This document shows positions 10,570 through 21,100 of a stretch of 64,000 bases of DNA, piece by piece (within the stretch, counting starts at the first letter, position 1; each line of letters begins with the position of its first letter). The translations under genes were made by a program, and so were the position numbers. The DNA is from Dactylellina haptotyla (lineage: Eukaryota > Ascomycota > Orbiliomycetes > Orbiliales > Orbiliaceae). The notes beneath the pieces are model-generated. The model did not search any database. It was not told the origin of the DNA and saw only the letters and a list, made by a program, of their open reading frames with translations. The stretch covers positions 1,922,001-1,986,000 of the forward strand of contig CM062387.1 in assembly GCA_031310005.1 (NCBI GenBank), given 5' to 3'.

Positions 10570-11443
10570 TTGTTAATATCAGACAGGGAAACCGCTGGCT
10601 TATTTCGGGACGAACGATAACCTTTAGAAGATTTTGAATTAGAGTTGGAAGATTGCATTGACTAGCTATACTTTGTGGTCTTTTGTGTGATATCACGTGA
10701 CCAACTTGGCTAGCGTGGCGTTCTCTAACTGCAGCTAACTATCACATTACCACAAGGCGTCAATGCACATCTTCGCAAGGTAGTATGATGTAAGAAGAGG
10801 GCAGTGGCTACCCTTCTGAGGCTGCCCCAGAATAATATAACACCGATTCTTTGGCGTTGAGTTTTAATTAGCTCCATATATTGACTCGGAATTGTGCGAT
10901 ATGTATCGATATATCCAATCTCGTTACCAGCCAAAAAAATGCGCAAACACTGTCGTGCTTTGGTTTGGGTTCAAGACTGCGATATATCTTCTAGCATCTT
11001 AGATTTGGCCAACACCTTGTTGCGCTCTAGACTCTATTCAGTGTGTATGTATCTAGCTATCGTGCTCTACAAGTTTGCTCAGTGGCCTGCAATTGTATTC
11101 AATATTGCAACATGCTCGACGTTTCGTGACCAACAAATTAAACGAATACCTGAAAACGCCACCAAAAATTTTCAAAAAAGCATTACTCAAAAATGAGCCG
11201 CTAGAATATCAAAAGATAGTCACAGGAAACAACGTCTAGAGAAGATGCAGTATAGAAGGTATAATTTAACATACTCAGACGGATCAATAATCTAACAGCG
11301 CCACGGCCGGACTGCAAGGTGTTTCGCAGTCTCTTACTAATTCTCGTTGCCAGACCCAAACAACACAGGTTTTTTCGCACACAGACAAAAAAAAAAAAAG
11401 GAAAGGAGGGAAAGAAAGACAAAATGAAATCATGCAAAAGGAG
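10570..11443. other. Intergenic, nothing recognised
   Basis: No protein-like ORF or repeat family. A poly-A tract near 11388-11400 lies beyond the 3' end of the adjacent minus-strand 5S gene. Confidence 0.6.
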
Positions 11444-11562
11444 AACTACAACAATCAGAATTCGCATCTGGTCACCCACGATACTACTACTTGATCGATA
11501 CGAGGCTTGAGTAAGGCAGAGCGGACGGGATACCCTTTTTTCCTCGTTCTGTGGTCGTAGAT
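11444..11562 (-). rRNA. 5S ribosomal RNA
   Basis: Same 119-nt gene as at 2776-2894 with one base difference (GAGGAAAAAAGGG instead of GAGGAAAACAGGG in the RNA). It has the conserved CCCGTCCGCTCTGCC block, the GTGGGTGACC box and base-paired ends. The 3' flank has CCTTTTGC and later T-runs suited to pol III termination. Confidence 0.93.
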
Positions 11563-11982
11563 ACTATAGATTGTTTGAAACTCATACTCAACCGACACTA
11601 AAAACGACTAACCTTGTTGAGAATATTTTCTCGCTATGACAGCCTCGAAGGTACCTAATCTCTTTGTACCGCCTATGCCGCAAATACATCATTGGTAATT
11701 AAGATATGGTCGAAAACGTGCCGGCCGAAGAAGCTCCTGGGCTCCCTCAAAATCCAATTACACGTGAGCTGATATTGCACACTATTCATGTAATGTACCC
11801 TGGGTGGTACAGTGGTGTACGCGTAAATCTGATACTATCCGCGACGTACACTTTCGGACATCGCCTGACTTTGTGTTGGATGGACGACCACCTCAACACA
11901 GGGTTCGGGATTGACTAGGTACAAGACTGCGGGATTGACATGATGTTGGCGGGCACATCGTATCAGTATATACACCTTCACG
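11563..11982. other. Intergenic; weak ORF at 11706-11918
   Basis: A 70-codon plus-strand ORF (MVENVPAEEAPGLPQNPITR) has some protein-like character but no continuation; possibly a relic. GTATATACACC at 11966-11976 could be the TATA region of the next gene. Confidence 0.35.
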
Positions 11983-12849
11983 ATGTCGGACCCAGCCTCT
12001 GATAATTCTCGACCTCTAGCATCAGCCCCTGCATCTAAACCATTTGTCGACGGAATTCTAAGCAAAAACTTTGTAGTGAAGCTTAGCAATAGCCTGTCGG
12101 AGAATAGCATTCCGAATGTACTATGGGGTAACTTTGTTTTGGCCATCCACGGCGTCCCGACTATCGTTGATGTGAGCATCAGCAACCCTTCCTGAGGTAC
12201 TATCTATTTAGGAAGTTTTTAATGCGAAATGGTATAGGGTGTCGCTTTCATCGTAGATGATCAAAACATTGCAAAAGCTTCCACCCTCCTCTCGTCCGGT
12301 GGTTTGACCGAATGCACCGAAAAAACATGCATCAGAAGAACCACCCGTACCCGACCATCACCTTTCTTTCATGCACATCTAATCAAAGACCAGGTGGTTT
12401 CGCTTGTTCGGAAATCAGAAACGCTTTGGCGACTTTCTTCTACCAGCGAGGATTCAACCAAGGGAAACATAATACCGGCGCATTCCCCATCTTTGCCTCC
12501 AGCCGCAACCGAGGCTGGCATCGGTCCTCTCCCAGAGTCAAATCCGCCAGTATATATTCCTTCAGTAGCTTTTCTTGCCGATGGGCTTATACGGCTAGTA
12601 GCCCTGCACTTCTCCGATGATGAGGACGCGCCTTCGCTACCTTGGACATATTATCTTGTTATGGTTACCTATATCAATGGATACTTACTGCCGAGGGGGT
12701 TACTGGACGAAAAGGCACTGCACCCAGAAATACAAGAGTTTTTGAAGAACATTCAAGATGGTGATGGTAATCTCAGAGTGTTGATAGCAAACTTAAAAAG
12801 AAGTATCGGTGCACCTCCTGATGTACCTTTGCTACGCAATAATGATTGA
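11983..12849 (+). CDS. Two-exon hypothetical protein, possible nucleotidyltransferase-like fold
   Basis: Exons 11983-12171 and 12238-12849 (intron GTGAGC...TATAG, phase 0) give 266 aa. The order LSNSLSENSIPNVLWGNFVL - AIHGVPTIVD - GVAFIVDDQNIAKASTLL resembles the beginning of a minimal nucleotidyltransferase fold seen in fungal hypothetical proteins (helix, L-W-G-x-F-x-L, H-G, then a D-rich strand). The usual D-x-D-like strand reads D-G-V-A-F-I-V-D-D, so catalysis is doubtful. The rest is helical (VAFLADGLIRLVALHFSDDE, YYLVMVTYINGYLLPRG) and cytosolic. I do not know its role. The intron places the family-like strand directly after exon 1, which supports the model. Confidence 0.6.
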
Positions 12850-12888
12850 CTGTAGGAGTCAATACCATGACGTTTCTCAATATATTTT

Positions 12889-12937
12889 CTACTTCTGTTA
12901 TATCAGCGTTACCGAAACGCTGATATAACAGAAGTAG
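12889..12937. repeat. Perfect 22-bp inverted repeat with 5-nt loop
   Basis: The left arm 12889-12910 (CTACTTCTGTTATATCAGCG plus TT) is followed by a loop ACCGA and an exact reverse-complement arm 12916-12937. It lies 40 bp after the stop codon of the preceding gene. It could form a stable RNA hairpin in its 3' UTR, or be the scar of an inverted duplication. Confidence 0.9.
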
Positions 12938-13370
12938 TTGTACGAAAGGCCTTTTTTCTGCACCAAGCAGAGCAAGAAACGAAATCCAAGTTGTTCTCTC
13001 GGGCCGAAGCGCCACTTCTCTGAGCTAGGTTCATCTTGGCAGTCTTGCCGAGGCATTCGCGTCGATTTTTGGAGCTATGTGTTGTCGCGGCATGGAAACT
13101 CAAGATTCTGATTTTCTAGCATCATAGCTCTAGCTGCAGGGTCAACCGCCGATTCGAGCCTCGTCTGGAAAATGTGAGGTTTTTGAGGTCGCGATTTAGC
13201 CAAAGCACAAACTCGAGACGAGATTGGACCCACATGGGACCCGCAAGTGGCTGCCGATGCTCCTGATTATTTTGGTAGCGCGCGATGTCATCGTGAGAGC
13301 TTGGGTTGCCGGTTCACGAAGTTGAGGGCGCAGACGGAGAAATTATTCCCCTTCGGCTGCCAACCCCGGT

Positions 13371-13622
13371 TCATTTCAACGCTTGAACTTCGGAAGCTGT
13401 TAGCTCTCCACACCTATTCAATATATTCTCCACACGACTCCCCTGCATATTCTGGGGATCTGGCGGAAGAAACCCCGCGTTAAGACGATCCAGGATAACG
13501 AGACGAGTCGCATTGCAGCAATATTCGAGACGAACTGGGATGATCCAGTCGCGGATATCAAAATGATATTTTGCGCAAGCCTTCAAAGTCTGGGGATCGC
13601 TGACATCAAACCAAAATTTACA
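13371..13622 (-). pseudogene. Truncated 3' fragment of an unrecognised gene
   Basis: A minus-strand frame reads CKFWFDVSDPQTLKACAKYH, FDIRDWIIPVRLEYCCNATR, LDRLNAGFLPPDPQN, ILNRCGELTASEVQALK and then stops. This looks like the C-terminal helical end of a real protein, but no 5' part exists upstream and it overlaps the promoter side of the lyase gene. Probably a relic. 12938-13370 holds only unassigned sequence. Confidence 0.35.
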
Positions 13623-13702
13623 CCGTCAATGAGCAATGGAGAAAAATGCGGAGGGATGGAAAATCCGGGGTTGGAAACGGCTCCTGGTATGATGCTAAGA
13701 AC

Positions 13703-13710
13703 TATATAAA
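13703..13710 (+). promoter_or_regulatory. TATA box of the PL4 lyase gene
   Basis: TATATAAA about 100 bp upstream of the chosen ATG at 13809; typical TATA-box placement. Confidence 0.5.
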
Positions 13711-13808
13711 CAGGGCATTTGCTTCCACGATTTCTATTTTTTTTGGATCTGTGAGCCTTGTCCTGGGTTCCGGAGAAACAGAAGACTACCCTGCGCCAAT
13801 CGACCACG

Positions 13809-15933
13809 ATGCCGTCACTCTCAAAAATTAGCAGGTTCGCGATTACCTGTGCACCTCTACTTGCGCTTTTCCAGGTCGCGCAAGGCGCAATTACTGGTGC
13901 GGAGACTGCTACCAATATTACTATTAGCAATGACTACTTAAGCCTGTACCTAGACAAAGCAAAGGGTTATATCACCAAGCTCAAGCTTGGTAATCAGGAT
14001 CTCTTGGGCACCGGTCAGGGTCTTTATCTTGACTGCTACTGTATACCCACTGGAGCTTGGACCCCAGGCGGCTCCGGCGCAACTTTTGAGCTTTTCCAAG
14101 GCAAAGATAAGCTACAAGTGCCATATTATGGTGTCCGTATGAGCCATGATTATAACAACATCGGCGAGGTTCTATCACAATATTGGTTCCTTCGAGATGG
14201 CGAGTCTGGACTCCATGCTTTCAGCCGTATCACCTACAACCCGGTTGCCAATCCCGCTGCCGTCCAAGGTCTACAGGAATTCAGAACCTTATTCCGCCCT
14301 AATAACAAATTGTGGACGCATTTGCTATCCAGCACGGATCAATGGGCTCCTCTGCCCGGTGCTGAAGCTATCTCAAAACAAATTGTGGTTCAAGATGCTA
14401 CCTGGTCGTACAACAAAACCCCTAGTGATCCGTACGTGATGCAAATGTCGGACTATTTCACCAAGTACATGTTTAGTGAGGAGTGGAGAGGAACTGGTGT
14501 CTGGGGAATGTACTCGAACGGATCGACCAGTGCGGACGGTAGCACCTACGGTGCCTGGCTTGTTCAGAATACCAAGGACAGTTACTTCAACGGACCAATT
14601 CACTCAGATTTGACCGTTGATGGCATCGTTTATAACTATCTGGTTAGCAATCATCATGGTGATGGTATTCCATACATGACAACGGGATTTGAGCGCACTT
14701 TTGGCCCGGTAGGTAATTCTTTCGGCGCCTCGAGCGGGTGTAGTAACTAACAATGGAATTCTAGCAATACTACTATTTCAACAAAGGCAAACCCACCGAT
14801 GACATCCATACACTGAGAGCAGATGCAATGCAGTTTTACGATCCTCTATGGAACACCCAATTCTATGATACAGTCGCTCGCCATGTTCCTGGATACGTAT
14901 CTTCACCGAACCGTGGGAAGTGGCACGCAAAAGTCTCCATCCCAACAGGCGCCTCCAACACAATTGCTATTCTTTCAGCCAACGGTGTCGACCCACAAGA
15001 CAACAATGTGGACTACAAATCCTATCAATACTGGGCGGAGGTTGATCCTGTCACAGGCGAGGTCGAAATCGACAGTATAGTCGCGGGTACCTACCGACTT
15101 ACGGTATACGCCGATGGAATTTTCGGAGATTACGTTAAAGACGGCATTGTAGTCGAAGCTGGCCACACAGCACACTCCCACGTTACCTTCAAGGAGGAAT
15201 CGGCTGGCGACGAAATCTTCAGAATCGGAATCCCAGATAAATCTTCCGGCGAATACCTGCACGGCTACGCTAAAGACCCAAGCAAACCATTACACCCGGC
15301 ACAGCACCGTCTCTACTGGGCTCTTCACGATTTCCCTACTGATTTCCCCAACGGTGTCAACTACGAGGTTGGAAAGAGCGATTACAGTAAGGATTTCAAC
15401 TATGTCCATTGGAGTGTATTTGGCGGATATGCCAACTCTCTCAGAACGCAACCGGTATACGATGTCAACAACTGGACTGTGACATTCGATATCACTCAAG
15501 CACAAGTAAAGAGGAAGAAGACCGCGACATTCACCGTCCAGCTCGCCGGTGTGAAGACCGCAGCAGGAAATACAGATGTAACAGGACAGCCGTACTCGTA
15601 TTTACCGTTCACTGTAGCTGTCAACGGCAAGGACTTGGAACCGTGGATTATTCCGTAAGTGTTAACGCGCCATATCCAAGAAACCTCCAAATATAAGTTT
15701 GCTAACAACGGTTGGATAAATATAGCGCGAACCAATCTTCCTCCTGCGCCGTTAGATCCGCGGTTAGATGTTACAACACCGCTCACAAGTTTGTGTTTGG
15801 GACTGAGTTGTTGAGCATTGGGAAGAACGTTCTGACTCTGTCTTTGCCGTATAATGCTACGGATATTGAAACTGCGATCCTGCCGACAACGGTTTATTTG
15901 CAGTATGACGCTTTGAGGTTGGAGGTTGATTAG
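13809..15933 (+). CDS. Rhamnogalacturonan endolyase, polysaccharide lyase family 4
   Basis: Exons 13809-14708, 14765-15654 and 15726-15933 give 665 aa, the normal length for fungal PL4. An upstream in-frame ATG at 13758 exists, but the ATG at 13809 starts a clean signal peptide (MPSLSKISRFAITCAPLLAL). The first domain (about 25-310) is the lyase sandwich: ITISNDYLSLYLDKAKGYIT, then DYFTKYMFSEEW and LVSNHHGDGIPYMTTG, which hold the Lys and His that I take as the candidate catalytic pair of PL4. A fibronectin-III-like domain (SGEYLHGYAKD region lies after it) and a C-terminal carbohydrate-binding-like domain ending TAILPTTVYLQYDALRLEVD follow. It cleaves rhamnogalacturonan I backbones of plant pectin by beta-elimination, outside the cell. 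Both introns have standard ends; the first has TAACTAACA as branch site. Confidence 0.93.
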
Positions 15934-16399
15934 GAAGATATATAGTAAAAAGTCATAATTTTGTATAAATATAATCTTCGTTGCCAGCATTTCACAGGTC
16001 GACCGAGGACAAAAACCTACGACCTACTTTACGGAGAAAGGGAGCTACCCGGTTCCGATGTCACGGTCGTTGGAGAGAATATGATTTCTTCTCTGGAGGA
16101 TATTCTCTTCGTACTGGATGAAGCTAGCCTTTGAATTATGGTGAAGGTAGTAATATACATTTACTGAAGTATTGGACGGAAATAACGGGACAAGCTACGG
16201 GCAATAAATATACACACACGCTTCGACGGCTGCATAGTTAAAGAGAATTTCAGAAGTTCCAGCAATTTCCACTAAACCTGAATCTTTCTTGTGGCATAAA
16301 TATGATGAATGGGACTATCCAATGAGCCCTGACTCAGATGAAAGTAGTGTAGTAACTTGTAAGATCGCGAGTTAAGTTATTAACAGCTATGCTATTCAT
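15934..16399. other. Convergent intergenic region, nothing recognised
   Basis: 3' flanks of the lyase gene and of the small minus-strand gene. No ORF or repeat of note. Confidence 0.6.
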
Positions 16400-16981
16400 T
16401 CATTGTGAGGCACTGTTCAAAGATTCTAATTTGGGGGCGGCACCCGGCTCCGAAACCTGGGGCTCCACGACTGCAGGCTCAACGACAACAGCGTCTTTGC
16501 CATTCGGCGTTTGAGGATCATTTGAATTTTTCAAGACGACTTCAGGTTTATTCTCGCGTATAAGGCCTTTCTGAGAATCGTCGTCGTCGCTAGACTCCGC
16601 CCAGTCTCTGGCGATTCTGATCCCTAAACCAACGATTCGTCTCCACTGAGGAACGAGTTTATCCACGTCAGCCCGATTAAGCCCGAGCCTTCTAAAGCGT
16701 TCTACTTGCATCTCAACCATTCTTTTGTGTTTGATGCGAAACGCAGGCGAGGAGAAACGTATGCATGCGTTGCAAGAAGGGGGTAGTTGGCGGGTGGCGC
16801 GGACAACGTTGCAGGTACACGGCGGGAACTGTTTCATGTCGTCGGAGACGTCGATGTGCGAACACTAGAAGCAACATTGTATTAGATTGACTTATTATTA
16901 TTCTTTATTTCTTATTATTTCAATCTGAAGTTTTCTTGATAAGGTTCTTACTTTGTGGAAAGTGAAGATGATGTGGCACAT
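16400..16981 (-). CDS. Small protein with N-terminal Cys/His cluster
   Basis: Exon 1 is 16981-16952 (MCHIIFTFHK), the intron is 16951-16865 (GTAAG...TCTAG) and exon 2 is 16864-16400, giving 164 aa. The N-terminus has C2, H3, H9, C11, H13 and then CTCNVV and SCNACIRF, a pattern seen at the start of many small fungal proteins and compatible with metal binding. The middle is helical and basic (HKRMVEMQVERFRRLGLNRA); the end is acidic and low-complexity (SSDDDDSQ, VVVEPAVVEPQVSEP). No signal peptide. Function unknown. The short first exon was chosen because it restores a Met in frame and has good splice sites. Confidence 0.65.
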
Positions 16982-18144
16982 CCTGGTCGTTTTTTTTGAA
17001 AATTGGCGATAGACGTCTGATATGTCGAAATTTCTAGTAGTTCTTAGCGTCTCTGAACAAAAAAGAGCTATCCGATTACAGATGAGGAAAGTTTAAAAGA
17101 CCAACAGTTAGAAATGTCGAGATGGCGAAGTGACTTAGTTTGGAAACAACTTTGTTATGAAGGATGTTGTTTGGATGAGGTCTCGAGCTTGTGTTGGTGG
17201 TGGTTTCATGCCGCCTTTGCCTCGACAGCAAGTTTACTTCCAACGACATGTGTCCTTCGGCGCATCAACTAGGGAGAAACTTTGATTCGCACTGTCATAG
17301 AGAATGCCCCCGCGAGTTTTCATTCTGCTGGGTATCACCGAAACGAAAACAATTGATCGCGAAGAATCGATGTCATCAGAGCTACAGAGGAAAACAGGAT
17401 ATCGATCGTGAGAATTGCATGTAGGGAAATTGGGCTATATAGAAAGCCAGCCAATCTTGTAACCAGACTACGGAAAACTAGGTATCAAACCCGAATGATC
17501 CTGTTGTTTCGAAATATGATGAAAATATAAGAAACTTATTGCGTAAGACCTTTAGGACGTACTGGGCCTTTCTCTATCTAGCCTTGGAGTTTGTCTAGTG
17601 TTAAGGTACTAACCAAACAGCTAAGGGGATAGCAGCACATTAGAAACGAGAGTCGGATTCAAATATAGGAAAGACGCTGCATCTGAGATCTTGTGTCAAA
17701 GACACCACTATCTCTCTGTTACGGCACAGCCGGCGAAGTTACCAACAAACCTTAGACTAACATTTTTCGCTTGTATATTCAAACTAATTGCCTCCATTTA
17801 AATACTAATCTTCTCAGTAAAGGAAGCTCGAGGTCCAAATTCGTGAGGTATGGCAATAGCTAACAAGTAGTTTATGGGGGCTGAGTTTATATCCGAAACT
17901 GTTAGACAGCATACGCCTTACCGTGCCCGATAAGGCGCAAAGACGTCAGTCTGAAGCACATGCTTTGCAACCAAAAGCAGTTTACACAGTCGTTACTGGG
18001 AGATCCGAAATTGCTAGAACAATTCCTAGAGAAAAAATACATCATCAAGCTTCATAGCAATCCAGTTCGAGTTCGAAGTATCGAACATATCGGAGTCCTG
18101 CGAAGCGTTAACACAAAAATACGGTTTAAGATGCTGCCGGCAAT
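16982..18144. other. Intergenic, promoters of two divergent genes
   Basis: About 1.16 kb without a convincing ORF, RNA gene or repeat. Confidence 0.6.
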
Positions 18145-21100
18145 ATGATCTTATTGATAACACTATTTAGCAACATCATCCCATTTTTATTGTTTACACA
18201 TGCTGGCATCACCACGGCTCTTTCGACGGAAGCATTTGGAAATGCACCATTCTGGTATGCGCTGGTCAAGCCGACAGAAAGGGCGAATACCACCCTCCAC
18301 AAGCAAATTTCAACGGATATCCGTAAGATTGAAATATCAACACCGTTTACATACAACGCGTCGGCTGCGGAACTTGGGACTTTCTTTTATGTTTTTCAAG
18401 CGGAGGATGAAGATGCCAGTAAAATGCAGGCGAAGTTTAATAGTTCGGTTAGTTATCATGTGGACGCTGTCACTGAGAAGATACGACTTACTTCTAGTCG
18501 ACATAGAACAGAGTCTGATTTTTTGGTGCTATAGTTTGATATATTCGACATGTACTCCAGCGAGTTGGAGATTAAGAACCCAGCAACCGAGATTGAGTAT
18601 TTTGCACCATCGATTAAACCGCCTACCATCGATAACAAGAACAAAAACACCTCTTCAAATTCCACCACATTGCAAGAACAACCCTTAATTCAACAAAACT
18701 CAACATGGGACCTAGAAACAATATCTCAGCCCCCAGGGGTCAAATCTACCGGTTACGGGTATTACCACAACGAAACATCTGGTGATGGTGTCACTATTTA
18801 CGTGGTGAATAGTGGGGCGAAATTGAGTCATATGGTATAAGAAATTTCTATAGAGTGTCTGAGGAATCGGCTAACTTTGGACCTCTAGGAATTCGACGAT
18901 TTGAGAAAACGCAACTTAATCAAAGAATGGTTATACCCTGGTCCATTTGCGGCATTAGGTGAACAAACCGATACCGACAATGAGGCCCGTGGTACTAGTA
19001 CACTAGCTTTGATCGCTGGGAAGTACGTGGGTGTTGTCAAAAATGCAGAAATTGTCGTCGTGCGCCAGAGAGACTTGGGGGGTAGTTCTACCATCTTGAA
19101 CGCAATCGCATCCCTAACAGAGACATATAAATCCATCAAAAAGAAAAATCGAACGGCGAAGGTGATTGTAGACCTGTCGTGGACGATCGGAGGGCTACAG
19201 GTCAACAATACGTCTCAAAACGCTCTATTCCGTGGCGCATTCCAAAGTATCATCACTGCTTTACACAATTTGCCGAATGTCTTGATAGTATGCTCTGCTA
19301 GAACAGAACCTAATGTAAGTCGAAAAAGTAGCCTAAGAGAAAATTTATACAATGCTAACCCGGTTTTAGGGCGGGGAATTCGGATATCCTGCTTCGATGT
19401 CTAAATCCTTGCCGAAACTAATAACCGTTGGTGGAGTAGATAGAGATGGACAAAAGTATCTGAACTACACTGGCGATGTGAAGGTATATGCCCCAGCGAC
19501 GAGTGTGATGGTGCCTGTAGGGTGGTCAAACTCACAATATAAACTTGCCGGAGGAACTAACCAAGGTAAGTGCATCTGGGAGAAGAATTGGAATAATCTA
19601 CGAAATACTAAAGCCGCTCGAATTTTAGCATCCGCTCGAGTTTCAGGATTACTCGCGTATTTTGCTGGTAAAGGAATGTCCCTTGACAAAGCGAGGGCAG
19701 AGTTGATACGGCTCGCGTATTCTCGTGGCAAAGATAATGCTCCTGTAGTTTGGAATGGTGAAGCCGGGGACATTCTAAACTGCGATACGTCTGGAAAGAA
19801 GTGTAAACCTTTGGCTACTCCGTCGATAATACCAATTTTGCCCTCCAGTACTACATCCATATCCTCAAGTTTGTCTTCATCAACAGATTCTAGCTCGGGA
19901 AACAGGACCAAAAGTACTACTAGTTCAAAAGACAAGACTCAAACAGATACAACTTCGGGTGGTAAAACCGATACTGTTACTAGCTCAGATGACGACACTC
20001 GTATCGTTACTACTTCACATGACACAACTTATACCGGTACTAGCTCAAATGGCAAAACCCATAAAATTTCTAGTTCAAAACAAAGCAACAATACAACCAC
20101 TATTTCGAAGGGTAGAAGTCACTCTAGTGCCCGTTCAAAAGATGGAGCCCATACCACTACCGGTTCAAACGACACAACTCATACAGGTACTAGCTCAAGT
20201 GGCAGAACCCATACTATCTCTAGCTCAAATGGTAGAACCCATGCCATTTCTAGTGCAAAGCATAGAAATAACACTATCACTACCTCAAAAGGTAGAGGTC
20301 ACTCTAGTGCCAGTTCGGAGGATAGAACCGATACCAGGACTGGTATCTCAACTACTATCACAGACTCTTCATCACTTTCGCGTACCAGAGTTGGGCATAC
20401 TATATCAGGACCAACCCATACCAGCCATAACTCTGAGATATCTACATCTGGAGCCTCAAACCATACTTTAACATCGGGAACTATGAGGATTCCGCATACC
20501 AGCACCTCGCCATTTACAAAGTCAACAGGATTAGGCGGTGCATCAAGAGATTTAACATCACGAAGGAATGACACTACGACAGAAAGACCAACCGAAAGTT
20601 CGCTGAGCCCTGATGAGAGTTCAATAAGCTTGACAGAAAGTTCTGCGGACTCTACTGAAACGGGATCCGCTGAAACAGATACCGTAGTAGGTACTCGTGG
20701 AAGAGACGAGAGCGCCATAGAGTCATCATCCATCGACAGCGAATCGGTGACCTCCCATATGCCAAATATGACGATTACGGCTCATGAGCCAGGAGAGACG
20801 GTTGGGGGCATAGTCGTTATTCCTCCCAACAGAGGAGGTAAAGGTGATACTGCCTCTCCTACAGGCGATGAAACAATTCTTCCTACTGGCGATGAAAATA
20901 GCACCGCGGAACCTAGTAACGCGGGATCCGAGAGCACAATAACCGGACCCGATGGCACGGAAACTGCAACTTCACCTCTGCCAACAGGTACGGAAGACGG
21001 AAACAATAGTAATACCGATACCCAGGGATTCCCGATCACCGACCCGAATGCTACAGGAGTTATCGCACCTCCTACTCCTACGAATAGACAAGAAGGCGAA

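Noticed and set aside
7132-13622. A complete LTR retroelement around the retropepsin-like remnant
   Set aside because: No terminal repeats, integrase, reverse transcriptase or primer-binding site were seen in the region.
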